Origin: Myxococcales bacterium
GTDB lineage: Bacteria; Myxococcota_A; UBA9160; UBA4427
Reading direction: 5' to 3'
DNA length: 64,000 nucleotides
Assembly (NCBI GenBank): GCA_012960035.1
Contig: DUBZ01000135.1
Span: 124,001 to 188,000, forward strand
The first letter of the stretch is position 1, and each line of letters opens with the position of its first letter. The notes under the pieces were generated by a model. That model was not told the DNA's origin, ran no database searches, and worked only from the letters and a program-made list of their open reading frames with translations. Shown here in pieces: positions 18,147 to 27,378 of this stretch. Both the position numbers and the translations under genes were made by a program.

Positions 18147-19241
18147 TCATGAGTTCGCTTCCGAGCCGGCGTGCGCCTTGGGGAAGGTAAGAAGGAATTC
18201 TGCACCAGAGTCATTGCCGTCGACCACTTCGAGGCTGCCGCCGTGGGACTCCACAACCTTCTTCGACAACGCGAGTCCCAACCCAGTCCCATCCGACTTG
18301 GTGGTATAAAAGGGATTGAAGATGTTCTGGCTGACTTCCATGTCCATGCCGGGGCCGTTGTCGCGAATGCGCAGCCAGACTTCGGTGCTCGCCAGGTTCT
18401 CCCCAGCCAAGATCACAACACACGGCGTTGGGGTCGCGGACTCTTCGAGGGAGTCGAGTGCGTTGCGGAGCAAGTTGATCACGACACGTCGCAGTTTGTC
18501 GGTGTCGCCCTCCATCTCACAGATGGCCCCGGTTTCAACGTCGACGTTTACGCCAAGTGCGTCGATACGATCGCGCATGGAGGCAAGCGCCGAGTCGATG
18601 ATGTTGGGCAGGAACAACGGTTTGAAACAAAAGTCTTCTTCGCGGGCGTACTTGAGCAAGTGAGAGATCGAGCGTTCGACGCGGTCGAGTTCTTCGAGTG
18701 CCACCCGGGCAAACTGAATGTTGTCCCCAGAAACGGGATCTTCACCCATCTGTTGCACCAGGCTCTTGGCTGCGGTGACCGGGTTGCGAATTTCGTGAGC
18801 GATCGATGCCGAAAGATCTTCGAGCGATCGCGCATTGGCGCTTTCTGCGACGTGAAGTTTTTGCGCACCCTGCTCGACGTGTCGGTCCATCTCATCGGCG
18901 ATCCAACGTTGGCGCAGCCGGGGTGCAGCCAACGCCGCCACGTAGTGAAGTGCGAGGCCAATGCCCCAGGACAACGCGACGATGATCGTGGCGCGAACGC
19001 TGCGGCTACTGACGAGAATCAAGGTCAATACCGACCCATAAGCGGTCAAATGAATCAGCCAACCAACCCGGCGGTTCGCACGACTCTTGGCGGCGCGGTA
19101 GCGCCGCTCTTCGGGGGTCCATTCGCGCTTCTTTCTGTCTCGGTCCCACCCGACCTTTTTATGACGCGGTCGCCGCGACGAACCGCGCGGGTCAAAGCGA
19201 TCGGGAACACCTTGCTCTCGGTTTTGCTTGCGGTGACTCAT
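18147..19241 (-). CDS. Two-TM membrane histidine kinase (first of a tandem pair)
   Basis: 364 residues from ATG 19241 (MSHRKQNREQG), which follows GAGGGGAG. The frame is open upstream to 19364, but that would begin essentially at the predicted transcription start. A basic N-terminus (RRPRHKKVGWDRDRKKREW) leads into a typical 2TM domain: RVGWLIHLTAYGSVLTLILV, then TIIVALSWGIGLALHYV and a helical linker RLRQRWIADEMDRHVEQG. The kinase core has SASIAHEIRNPVTAAKSLVQQMGEDP, NLLRNALDSLEES, DNGPGMD and GTGLGLALSKKVVESH. It is similar to the next gene along the whole kinase core, so the pair arose by duplication. It is the first gene of the operon ending in pspA. Confidence 0.93.
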   Translation of the reverse strand: MSHRKQNREQGVPDRFDPRGSSRRPRHKKVGWDRDRKKREWTPEERRYRAAKSRANRRVGWLIHLTAYGSVLTLILVSSRSVRATIIVALSWGIGLALHYVAALAAPRLRQRWIADEMDRHVEQGAQKLHVAESANARSLEDLSASIAHEIRNPVTAAKSLVQQMGEDPVSGDNIQFARVALEELDRVERSISHLLKYAREEDFCFKPLFLPNIIDSALASMRDRIDALGVNVDVETGAICEMEGDTDKLRRVVINLLRNALDSLEESATPTPCVVILAGENLASTEVWLRIRDNGPGMDMEVSQNIFNPFYTTKSDGTGLGLALSKKVVESHGGSLEVVDGNDSGAEFLLTFPKAHAGSEANS

Positions 19242-19376
19242 CGCTCTCCCCTCGACACCGCCAGATTGATAGCCGTCGGTGCCGCCACTCGACACGCCGC
19301 ACTCCCATCTAGGGAAGGAGTGAAAGGCGTCGTCACAGTGCGGTCGTCGTCCATAAGCCAGCATTCCCCACTATAA

Positions 19377-19392
19377 AGCAATGACCATGCCG
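19377..19392 (-). promoter_or_regulatory. Sigma-54 (-24/-12) promoter of the kinase-kinase-regulator-pspA operon
   Basis: Read on the minus strand the sequence is CGGCATGGTCATTGCT. Aligned to the RpoN consensus TGGCACGNNNNTTGCW it keeps the invariant GG and GC dinucleotides at exact spacing and differs only at positions 1 and 6. Transcription would begin near 19366, leaving a leader of about 125 bases before the kinase ATG at 19241. The operon it precedes encodes a sigma-54 activator and PspA, which makes autoregulation likely. No enhancer site for the activator was identified. Confidence 0.7.
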
Positions 19393-20027
19393 GAAATCAA
19401 ACATCAGCAATGTCGGACACTTAGCTTCAGGCGTGGGCCGGCGATTGGGCATTCCCTGCGTTCAGTGCAGTAGAGATCATGCACCATCCACGCAGCTTGC
19501 ACGACGCCGAACTTCATCGCTTCAACGAATAATTCAATTGACGCGATGCAACGGCAAGCTGAACACAGGTCTCCAGATATAGAGGGACGCCCGGGGAGCA
19601 TCACCTCAACCCGGGTGGCTAAAAGCTCGGCGGCTGCACAAGGCAATCGACCGAAATCCCTTCCCAGGTCCGAGCCATCAGAATTCGCTGCGTTTCATCA
19701 ACACAATCGCGCTGGTGAACGGCTGCGAACCGAACGACAAGGGCCACCCGGGGTACATCAATAGAAGAAGTCAAATCCAGCAACGGGTCGGATCGTTGAC
19801 CCGCGAAGCCAGAATACGGGCGGGCGAGCGTGCAAGTCAATCGATTCATCACGTACAACTCGAATTGGACCGCCCGGTTCACGACGGGACGTTTTATGTT
19901 GCGTTGCTATCATGCGCGCCGACAGATACGAGTGGGCGCTTGTGCTTGAGACCAAAGCGAATATGGGTGCAAGGTCGCGAGCGAGCAAAGCGCAATCAGT
20001 TGAGCAGCACCAGCAACAGGAGCAGAT
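19393..20027. other. Intergenic region, no gene recognised
   Basis: About 630 bases between the operon promoter and the next plus-strand gene. Open frames on both strands are short, lack ribosome binding sites and show no recognisable protein. Upstream activator sites for the sigma-54 promoter would be expected in the first 200 bases, but I could not pick out an inverted repeat with confidence. Confidence 0.4.
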
Positions 20028-20588
20028 GTGACGGATATAGACACAGCAGCGACCACGCAAACCGACGAAGAAACCGCCTACCACCAAGCGGGGCAAGCAG
20101 TCATTTGCGTCACCCTATTTGGCGCGCGGGTCGTAAAGAACTTGGGCCTTTCAGGTGGCCGGGTCACCGAATGGCAGTTCGAAACTTATTCGCGCTTGCC
20201 GGTTCCGCTTTCGTGTCGGCCCCCGAGTCATAAGCGCGGCGAAGATCGCAAACCGATCGAGGTTGAAGGCATCGTCGACGCACACGGCATCCTCGCCTAT
20301 TCAGGAATCGCTGCGGTGTACATGCACGATCGCGATCAAGGTCGCGCCGAAGCGTTCGACTACCAGAACGATCATCTCGGCACGCGCGAAGCACTTGCAA
20401 AACTCGCGAGTAGCATTGGCGTTGAACGCCCAGCAGATAAGTTTTACGAAACGTACTGGAGCGAAGCGAATCGGCTCCTCACGGCAAACTGGAACGCCGT
20501 CGAACGCGTGGCAGATGCTTTGCTGACGTTGCGTACGCTCAATGGCAACCGCATTGACGCGTTGGTGCTCGGCGAAGAACTTCAGTAG
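20028..20588 (+). CDS. M41 (FtsH-like) peptidase-fold protein with degenerate zinc site
   Basis: 186 residues from GTG 20028, five bases after AGGAG. The N-terminus EETAYHQAGQAVICVTLFG aligns with the M41 zincin helix (consensus AYHEAGHAVVA), but the HEAGH metal and catalytic residues are changed to HQAGQ, so one zinc ligand and the general base are lost. Downstream, GILAYSGIAAVYM resembles the M41 segment around LAGRAAE. The C-terminus NRLLTANWNAVERVADALLTLRTLNGNRIDAL matches the helical end of M41 domains, ending in the ETLDG.EI-like element. There is no AAA module or membrane segment. It is probably a standalone, catalytically dead relative that may bind rather than cleave proteins. This assignment rests on motif-level similarity. 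Confidence 0.6.
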   Translation: MTDIDTAATTQTDEETAYHQAGQAVICVTLFGARVVKNLGLSGGRVTEWQFETYSRLPVPLSCRPPSHKRGEDRKPIEVEGIVDAHGILAYSGIAAVYMHDRDQGRAEAFDYQNDHLGTREALAKLASSIGVERPADKFYETYWSEANRLLTANWNAVERVADALLTLRTLNGNRIDALVLGEELQ

Positions 20589-20809
20589 CCACGGCGATCG
20601 ATATCTAGATAGACAAAGCAGCCCCGGTGACGGCAGACGGCACCCCCGCGGCACCAGATCGCAACCCAGAAACAAGCCTGAGCACGGTACAACGATAAAC
20701 CCATGCCCTTTGTGAAAGGCAACACCATCGGCGCAGATTCATATTCGAGTTGGCCAATGGGGAGGGAAGTCTCGCTGATGTGCACGAACCCGTTTAGACT
20801 CCTGTCGCC

Positions 20810-21721
20810 GTGAGAATCTGGATCGATACCGACATCGGAACGGACGTAGACGACGCTTTGACGTTGGCGTACACGCTGCGGCATCCAGGCTTTGATGTCG
20901 TGGGAATCTCAACTGTGTTTGGCGATGTGGATCTGCGAAGCCAGATCGCCGTCGAGTTACTCCACATATCGGGTGTGCCTGGACACCGCGACGTACCCGT
21001 TGTCACGGGTCTCGGGGTTCCAATCTCGCCGCATCGCCACGGTCTGATGTTTGGCCATGAAGGCGAGGGGCTGATCGTCGATGCCGAGCCGAAGCGCAAG
21101 ATCGAAGAAGAGCCGGACGCCGGTGCCAAGGTAGATCGGCTGGCGGCCGCACTCGAGATGGCGCGACCCGACGTCATCCTGGCCATCGGTCCGCTCACGA
21201 ACCTGGCCGCGTTGTTGAATGCGGGTGCATCGCTGCCTCACCTCGCCATCATGGGTGGCAAGCTGCAAGACGTGATGCTGCCCGGCATGCTTCCCAACAT
21301 TGCGGAATGGAATTGGTTCTGCGATCCGGTGTCGGTGCAAGTGGTGCTCGACGCAAGGCACGCGACGCTGCCGCGAATCATTCCGGCAGAAGTCACTTTC
21401 GCGACACAGCTCGACGACGGCGACGTCTCGCTTCTGTCCGAAGGCGATGCGCTTGCACAAATGTTGTCGAAGCTCTCCACCGTGTGGCTCGATGTTCTTC
21501 GAACACGCATGAGCGCAGAGTCGCCACGGATCGCCCTGCACGACCCTCTTACCGCGGCCACTCTGGTTGAGCCGGGTCTGTGTCACTTCGAAGAACGTCG
21601 TATCGAAGTCGATGGCGTTGGCGCATCACGGCCAGCAAGGGGTCCAGACAACATCGAAGCCGCCATCGACGTTGACAACGCCGCGTTGCGTGATCATTTG
21701 ATGAAAACTTGGCTTCCATGA
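20810..21721 (+). CDS. Inosine-uridine-type nucleoside hydrolase
   Basis: 303 residues starting with GTG 20810. The N-terminal RIWIDTDIGTDVDDALTLAY contains the DTDxGxDxDDA calcium/ribose-binding signature of IUNH enzymes, and VILAIGPLTNLAALL and a MGGKL segment follow as in the family. The product would hydrolyse the N-glycosidic bond of nucleosides to base and ribose. A ribokinase-like gene lies 3.5 kb downstream on the same strand, which fits nucleoside or ribose salvage, although two unrelated genes intervene. Substrate preference cannot be read from the sequence. Confidence 0.9.
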   Translation: MRIWIDTDIGTDVDDALTLAYTLRHPGFDVVGISTVFGDVDLRSQIAVELLHISGVPGHRDVPVVTGLGVPISPHRHGLMFGHEGEGLIVDAEPKRKIEEEPDAGAKVDRLAAALEMARPDVILAIGPLTNLAALLNAGASLPHLAIMGGKLQDVMLPGMLPNIAEWNWFCDPVSVQVVLDARHATLPRIIPAEVTFATQLDDGDVSLLSEGDALAQMLSKLSTVWLDVLRTRMSAESPRIALHDPLTAATLVEPGLCHFEERRIEVDGVGASRPARGPDNIEAAIDVDNAALRDHLMKTWLP

Positions 21722-21736
21722 TTCGGCAGGTCTGAG

Positions 21737-24013
21737 ATGATGCGTCGTATCGCTTGGTGCGTGCTCGGGTTGCTCGTGATCGCTGGAGCCGCCTTCTACC
21801 TTTTGGGCCAGGGGTTCTTTGGCCGTCATGAAGGAGCCGGCGTTGTCACCAACATCGAGCGGGACCCCGCACTTCGCAGCGAGCGCGACACGGCGGGCGC
21901 GGTTGCAGCGCTGGCACTCGGCGGGGGTCCACGACGGATTCTATTTGGCGATCTGCACGTTCACACGACCTTCTCGTCGGACGCGTACGTGATCAGCTTG
22001 CCCCTGGTGTCGGGTGAGGGCGCGCATCCACCGGCCGACGCCTGCGACTTCGCGCGCCATTGTTCCGCATTGGATTTCTGGTCGATCAACGATCACGCCG
22101 AGTCCCTAACCCCCGAACGGTGGCAGGAGACGATCGACAGCATCCGCCAGTGCAACGCAGTCACGGATGATCGGAACCCGGATACAACCGCCTTCCTCGG
22201 TTGGGAGTGGAGTCAGGACGGGACCACGCCCGAAAACCATTGGGGACATCGGAATATCGTCTTGCGCGACCTCGATGAAGCGAGCATCCCCGCGCGACCG
22301 ATTGGCGCCCGCGGCAGCGACGGCGCGGTTGATCTTGTCACCATGGCGCCTGCGGCTCGGGCCGGTTTGGCAATGCTGATGCGCGATCGACGCACACTCG
22401 ACTTCACGCGCTTCCTGGCCGAGAGCGAAGCGATGCCGCTGTGCCCGGAGGGTGTCCCGGTTCGCGAGCTACCGCGCGATTGCCGCGAGTCGACGACGAC
22501 TCCGGGCGAGTTGTTCAGCAAGCTCGACGATTGGGGGGTCGAATCTCTCGTCATTCCGCACGGCACGACGTGGGGAAATACAGCGCCCCCTGCGGCGAGC
22601 TGGGACAGTCAGATCGCCGGGGCGAACGCCGACCCTGCGCGACAGACGTTGGTCGAAATGTATTCTGGACATGGCAACTCTGAGGAGTACCGCAGCTTCC
22701 GGGCCGAGAACGTATTGGCGACGGGAAGAGAACGTTGCCCACAACCCACCCCCGGTCCAAGCGGATTTCTACCGAATTGTTGGCGCGCCGGCGAGATTAT
22801 CCGCGCGCGTTGCCTCGAGACGGGCGAGGGCGAAGGCAAAGATGAAGACGAGTGTGACGAGCGTGCGCGGACAGCGCGCGCCAACCATGTGGCTGTCGGG
22901 CGGATGGGATTTCGCACCGTGCTCGGAGCGTCGGCGGAAGATTGGTTGGATGCCGGCCAATGCCGCGATTGTTTTCTGCCCGCCTTCGATTACCGACCGG
23001 CTATGAGTGCACAGTATATGTTGGCGCGAAGTGATTTTAGCGAGGCCACTCCGCGCCAGGCGCGTCTCGCCTTCATCGCGTCAAGTGACAACCATACGGC
23101 ACGGCCGGGCACCGGATACAAAGAATACGATCGAAGCGAGATGACGGAAGGGAAGGGGCCGCGCGCGGACGCACCGGATCTCCTCGGCAACATCGCAGAG
23201 CCCGTGCCTTACTCGGTTGCCTTGGATGCAAAGCCCGACATCGCGTTCGGCACACGCGATGTCGAGCGCATGTCTTCGTTCTTTACGACCGGCGGCCTGG
23301 TTGCGGTGCACGCGGACGGCAGTGGTCGCGAAGCCATCTGGGATGCACTTCAGCGCAAAGAAGTGTATGCGACGAGCGGCGACCGCATCTTCCTGTACTT
23401 CGATCTGCTCAATCCCGAAAACTCCGAGCAAGCGACTGCACCGATGGGCTCCGAGGTCATTCATGGCGGAACGCCCCGATTCAGGGCCGCCGCGATGGGG
23501 GCGCGATTGCAGCAGCCGGGCTGTCCCGAGACCTCTGCCAACGCGCTGGGTCCAGAACGCCTGCACGCACTCTGTCGCGACGAATGCCACAACCCAGGCG
23601 AAGAGCGAAAGCGAATTCGGCGCATCGAAGTTGTGCGTGTGCGCCCGCAAACTCAGCCGAGCCAGAAGATCGCCGACCGGATCGATGACCCATGGTTGGT
23701 CCTTCCGTGCCCGGCGCTGGGCGACGGCTGCAGCGTAGAATTCGAAGACCCCGATCATGCAGGCACAGGCGCCACGTCCATCTACTATGTGCGTGCCATT
23801 GAAGAACCCAGCCCGGCGGTGAACGGGCAAGGGCTGCGCTGTGTGCGCGATGGGACCGGCGAGTGCATAGAGCTTCGCCCCTGTTTTGGCGACGATGCAA
23901 AGACGCCCTACCAAGACGATTGCCTTTCGCTCGTCGAAGAACGAGCATGGTCTTCGCCGATCTGGGTTGACCCTCCTGCGAGCGCTGGTCAGGGCGTGGC
24001 TGCGATCCGATGA
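21737..24013 (+). CDS. DUF3604 protein, membrane-anchored PHP-like hydrolase
   Basis: 758 residues. An N-terminal hydrophobic helix (residues 5-25) anchors or exports the protein. The body is of the DUF3604 type: LFGDLHVHTTFSSDAYV carries the HxH metal ligands expected of PHP-superfamily hydrolases, DFWSINDHAESLTPERW supplies a further His, and GWEWSQDGTTPENHWGHRNIV is a family signature. FIASSDNHTARPGTGYKEYDR and KEVYATSGDRI mark the C-terminal half. Many Cys residues in the last 250 residues suggest disulphides in the periplasm. No substrate is established for the family as far as I know. The gene is 15 bases after the nucleoside hydrolase and 15 before the PhyH gene, so an operon is probable. 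Confidence 0.85.
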   Translation: MMRRIAWCVLGLLVIAGAAFYLLGQGFFGRHEGAGVVTNIERDPALRSERDTAGAVAALALGGGPRRILFGDLHVHTTFSSDAYVISLPLVSGEGAHPPADACDFARHCSALDFWSINDHAESLTPERWQETIDSIRQCNAVTDDRNPDTTAFLGWEWSQDGTTPENHWGHRNIVLRDLDEASIPARPIGARGSDGAVDLVTMAPAARAGLAMLMRDRRTLDFTRFLAESEAMPLCPEGVPVRELPRDCRESTTTPGELFSKLDDWGVESLVIPHGTTWGNTAPPAASWDSQIAGANADPARQTLVEMYSGHGNSEEYRSFRAENVLATGRERCPQPTPGPSGFLPNCWRAGEIIRARCLETGEGEGKDEDECDERARTARANHVAVGRMGFRTVLGASAEDWLDAGQCRDCFLPAFDYRPAMSAQYMLARSDFSEATPRQARLAFIASSDNHTARPGTGYKEYDRSEMTEGKGPRADAPDLLGNIAEPVPYSVALDAKPDIAFGTRDVERMSSFFTTGGLVAVHADGSGREAIWDALQRKEVYATSGDRIFLYFDLLNPENSEQATAPMGSEVIHGGTPRFRAAAMGARLQQPGCPETSANALGPERLHALCRDECHNPGEERKRIRRIEVVRVRPQTQPSQKIADRIDDPWLVLPCPALGDGCSVEFEDPDHAGTGATSIYYVRAIEEPSPAVNGQGLRCVRDGTGECIELRPCFGDDAKTPYQDDCLSLVEERAWSSPIWVDPPASAGQGVAAIR

Positions 24014-24028
24014 TGGAAAGGGAATCGT

Positions 24029-24871
24029 ATGAGTGACCGTCCACTGCGCACGGAAGAAATCGAACGTTTTGAGCGTGACGGCTACCTGCTCGTCGAAGAC
24101 GTTCTTTCGCCAGCCGAACTCGTTACCTTCGGTGGCGCTGTCGACTCCGCGGTTGAGGGTCGTGTCGGTGACGATGACCGCAGCCTCGAAGAAAAAACAC
24201 TCTACGAACAGAGCTTCATTCAATGCATCAACCTATGGGAAGATTCGCTCGACGTCCGAAGGCTTACCTTCAACCAACGTCTCGGTGAGATGGCGGCGAG
24301 CCTGCTCGGGGCCGATGCCGTGCGGATCTGGCACGACCAGGCGCTCTACAAGGAAGTCGGCGGCCGCGAGACCGACGCACATCAAGACCGCCCCTTCTGG
24401 CCGATCAAGCCGGCACGTCAAGTCACCGCGTGGATTCCATTCGATGGATCAAAGCGCAAGCAAGGTGCGATGGCCTACGTGCCCGGCTCCCATCGCTTGG
24501 GTCTCGAAAAATTCGTCGATATCACGCACACCTTTCAAGAACCCTACGACGTATTGCGCGACCCCTTGATCGCCGACATTGAGCCGGTCTGGGTAACCGC
24601 TCCTCCAGGCTCAGTGGTCTTCCACCATTCCCTCACCGTGCATCTTGCTGGAGCAAACCAAGGACCCGATAAGCGCCGCGTTTATTGCATCATCTATTTC
24701 GCAGACGGATGCGTTCGGCGAAACGCAATTCCTCATCCGACCGTTGACCGCCAACAGGTTGAAGTCGATGCGAAGATCTGCGGCGACGTCTCGCCAATCG
24801 TGTGGCCGCGGTCCGCGGAAGATCTACCGCCAGCCCCGGTCGGTCGGCCACCGAAGCTTGGGTACACGTGA
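24029..24871 (+). CDS. Phytanoyl-CoA dioxygenase (PhyH) family Fe(II)/2-oxoglutarate oxygenase
   Basis: 280 residues. The N-terminal EIERFERDGYLLVEDVLSPAEL is the usual PhyH opening. The metal triad is readable: the HxD pair in DAHQDRPFWPI and the distal His in VVFHHSLTVHLAGANQG, followed by a 2-oxoglutarate-binding Arg in KRRVYCIIYF. QVTAWIPFDGSKRKQGAMAYVPGSH is the conserved core strand. The reaction is 2-oxoglutarate-dependent hydroxylation of an unknown substrate. GGAA-type spacing upstream is weak, but close placement after the DUF3604 gene suggests coupled expression. PhyH proteins of this subgroup act on varied small molecules, so phytanoyl-CoA itself is not implied. Confidence 0.9.
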   Translation: MSDRPLRTEEIERFERDGYLLVEDVLSPAELVTFGGAVDSAVEGRVGDDDRSLEEKTLYEQSFIQCINLWEDSLDVRRLTFNQRLGEMAASLLGADAVRIWHDQALYKEVGGRETDAHQDRPFWPIKPARQVTAWIPFDGSKRKQGAMAYVPGSHRLGLEKFVDITHTFQEPYDVLRDPLIADIEPVWVTAPPGSVVFHHSLTVHLAGANQGPDKRRVYCIIYFADGCVRRNAIPHPTVDRQQVEVDAKICGDVSPIVWPRSAEDLPPAPVGRPPKLGYT

Positions 24872-25198
24872 AAGTCGGTCGCGTCCAAGCCCCACTGGGC
24901 TTTCGATTTGACGAACCCGCCGACCGCGAGTTGACACTCGAATTCGAGGATAGGAACTTCAAGCTGGGTATTGGAAAAGCGGCGGAGTAGGTTGGACGCG
25001 TGAGTGGCTGTGTGTCCGGACTTACTTCAGGACTTCCCCCGAAAACATGCCCTCTGAGTGTCTACGAAAATGGGGGATGTCCACCCATCTATTGCTCGTT
25101 GCAACTCAACCTAATGCGCGCCGCGCAAATCTGCCATCGGGCAGCGCGAGTCTACTTGTCCTGGTTGCATAACGCATCCAGCCACGCGAAACTAACGC
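24872..25198. other. Intergenic region with an imperfect hairpin
   Basis: No gene is recognised. GGACTTCCCCC (25030-25040) and GGGGGATGTCC (25072-25082) can pair over eleven bases with one mismatch around a 31-base loop. It could be a terminator for the upstream operon or a leader structure, but there is no T-tract. Confidence 0.3.
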
Positions 25199-26056
25199 GT
25201 GGCTAGGGTTCAAGTTCTCAATTTTGGTTCGCTCAACGTCGACCACGTTTACCGGGTCAGCTCCCTGGTTCGCCCCGGCGAAACCCTCTCGAGCAAGAGC
25301 TACGAGAGAAGAACGGGCGGCAAAGGCTTCAATCAGAGTATCGCGCTCAGTCGCGCCGGCGCTCAAGTTTGTCATGCCGGAAGGATCGGTGAAGACGGGA
25401 CTTTCCTGCGCGATACGCTGAAAACGCAAGGCGTGAACGTCGATGCAATCGCGATCACAAGCACCCCAACTGGCCACGCCATCATCCAAGTCGATGACGC
25501 GGGTGAAAATGCGATTGTTCTTTATGGGGGCGCGAATCGGGACACGACGCGAGCGCACGTGGAGGAAACCCTCAGCAGCCGTGAGCCCGGGAGCACCCTT
25601 CTACTCCAGAACGAAGTCAGCTGCACCTCCGACATCATCGAACTGGGCCTCGAACGTGGGCTTCGGATCGCATTCAACCCAGCTCCCATGACCGCTGATA
25701 TCGAAAATCTTCCCCTGGCCGACTTGAGCCTGCTGGTTGTCAATGCTGACGAAGGGCGCGCTCTGTGTGGGGAACGCGACGCCCCCAATGCTGACGTGCT
25801 TGACCTGCTGCATTCGCGCTACCCACAAACGCCGATCGCGCTCACCGCGGGAGGAGACGGGGCGCACTACGTCGATAGAGACACGCGCATCCATCAGCCA
25901 GCGGAAAAGGTAAACGTTATCGATACGACGGGCGCCGGCGACTCTTTCGTGGGGCACTTCCTGGCGGCGCAAGTGGCGGGCGCGTCGAGCGAAGACTGCC
26001 TGAAGCGGGCGTGTCGCGCAGCGGCCGAAAGTGTGACGCATCGCGGCGCGACCTAG
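25199..26056 (+). CDS. rbsK: Ribokinase-like PfkB-family sugar kinase
   Basis: 285 residues from GTG 25199. LNFGSLNVDHVYRV opens the fold. GGKGFNQSIALSRAGA is the first PfkB signature with the ribokinase-type GGKGxNQ substrate loop. VIDTTGAGDSFVGHFLAA is the second signature with the catalytic Asp in GAGD. LLVVNADEGRALCG and ALTAGGDGAHYV fit the nucleotide-binding half. The enzyme should phosphorylate a furanose such as ribose with ATP. It is slightly shorter than E. coli RbsK (309), mainly at the C-terminus. No rbs transport genes are nearby, but a nucleoside hydrolase that releases ribose lies upstream on the same strand. Confidence 0.85.
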   Translation: MARVQVLNFGSLNVDHVYRVSSLVRPGETLSSKSYERRTGGKGFNQSIALSRAGAQVCHAGRIGEDGTFLRDTLKTQGVNVDAIAITSTPTGHAIIQVDDAGENAIVLYGGANRDTTRAHVEETLSSREPGSTLLLQNEVSCTSDIIELGLERGLRIAFNPAPMTADIENLPLADLSLLVVNADEGRALCGERDAPNADVLDLLHSRYPQTPIALTAGGDGAHYVDRDTRIHQPAEKVNVIDTTGAGDSFVGHFLAAQVAGASSEDCLKRACRAAAESVTHRGAT

Positions 26057-26095
26057 GCTTTTGGTCTTCGTCGCCCATCGCACCGAGGAGTCCGA

Positions 26096-27217
26096 GCGAC
26101 CCTCGCCGGGATCGGCGCGATCGGCGCGAATACCTCGAACCAGGTCCTGATCTTGGACGAGCTGATGGACTCGAAGCCCACTTATCTCACCGGAAACACT
26201 TCGACACTCTATGTCATTCCGGTGCTGGATCTGAAGATCGACGGTCCGACTGTGCTCGAAGTTCCGGCCGACATGCTAGGCGCCTTCAACGATGCATGGT
26301 TTCGATACCTGCAAGATGTTGGGCCCCTGGGGTCGGATAAAAGGGTGGCAAGTACCCCGTTCTCCCGCCCGGCTACGAGGGCGAAGTCCCGGATGGCTAC
26401 CACGTCGTACAGTCCACGACCTACCGGGTCTGGGTGTTCATGCGGGGCTCGATCGCGGGTGGATTGAAATCCGCCGCGCTGAATGTCAAGAGTACGCTCA
26501 AGGTCTACTCCCTGGCCAAGCAGGCCAACCCGCCGGCGATGGAGTTCGTCAGCGGTTCAGGCAAGACGTTCAACACGATTCACACCAACGACTACTCGTT
26601 CTATGAACATCTCAATGAAGTCATTCAGTACGAACCGTTGGGGATGCTCGATCCAGAGACGCGCGGGTTGCTCGCGTCCATTGGGGTCGAAAAAGGCGAG
26701 CCCTTCGCTCCCGATGAGCGGATGAAGAAAATCCTCACCGATGCCGTCGCAATCGCGAATGCCGCCGCCCGTTCCATCGTCTGGTATCCAAGGCTCGACG
26801 GCATCATGAATGGCATCCAAGTATATTCGGATTCAGACAGCGCCTGGATCATGGGCTGGGTCGACAAGAACGTCTTTTCCAATGGGAAGGGACGGACAGA
26901 CTATGAACTCCGACGCTCGGGTCATGTTCCACTATGCGTACACGGCCGTGACGATGTACGACACGCAAACTCGATCCCAACTCCAAACCAGTCAACCGTT
27001 CCCCAGCGTCGGGAGTCAGACGGACGGGATCAAGGCGAATGAGGATGGCTCGTTCGACCTCTACTTTGGCCCCAAGGCGCCGGAGGGTTTCGAATACAAC
27101 TGGCTGGAGACGATTCCGGGGAAGAGGTTCTTCGTTGCTCTGCGGCTCTATGGACCACTCGATCCGTGGATCGAGAAGAAGTGGCGCCCGGGCGAAATTG
27201 AGCGCACCGACGACTGA
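26096..27217 (+). pseudogene. DUF1254/DUF1214 protein, broken by frameshifts and deletion
   Basis: Pieces of one protein appear in two frames. The first (to about 26340) reads NQVLILDELMDSKPTYLTGN then TLYVIPVLDLKIDGPTVLEV, typical DUF1254. The frame then shifts by one in AAAAGGGTGG at 26338-26348. The second (26344 to about 26900) continues GGKYPVLPPGYEGEVPDGYH and the linker to DUF1214. The frame shifts back near 26895, giving SDARVMFHYAYTAVT, MYDTQTRSQLQTSQPFPSVG, YFGPKAPEG and LRLYGPLDPWIEKKWRPGEI. Between AYTAVT and MYDTQT some 60 residues normally present are missing, and the family N-terminus is also absent. At least two frameshifts plus two deletions make this a pseudogene. Confidence 0.8.
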
Positions 27218-27346
27218 TCGGACCGCTATCCGACGAATCACTGCATCGTCAGGTCGAATCCCTGGGCTCCGGAAGACGAACCTCCAGCGTCGCAGACGCG
27301 GGCTCAGGTTGTCCCGTAGTATCAAGGTCTTACGAAGAGAGAAGCA

Positions 27347-27378
27347 TACGGCCGGTTGTCTCAGGACAGCCGGCCGTA
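27347..27378. terminator. Long perfect hairpin in intergenic region
   Basis: TACGGCCGGTTGTC (27347-27360) pairs with GACAGCCGGCCGTA (27365-27378), 14 pairs with a single G-T wobble and the loop TCAG. It sits 130 bases after the DUF1254 remnant and 280 bases before the giant peroxidase gene. A terminator is likely although only a weak T-rich stretch (CTTGTGTCTT) follows. The rest of 27218-27661 shows no gene. Confidence 0.55.

Noticed and set aside
18171..19376. 401-codon plus-strand open frame opposite a histidine kinase
   Set aside because: Exactly antisense to the kinase gene, no ribosome binding site and no family resemblance.
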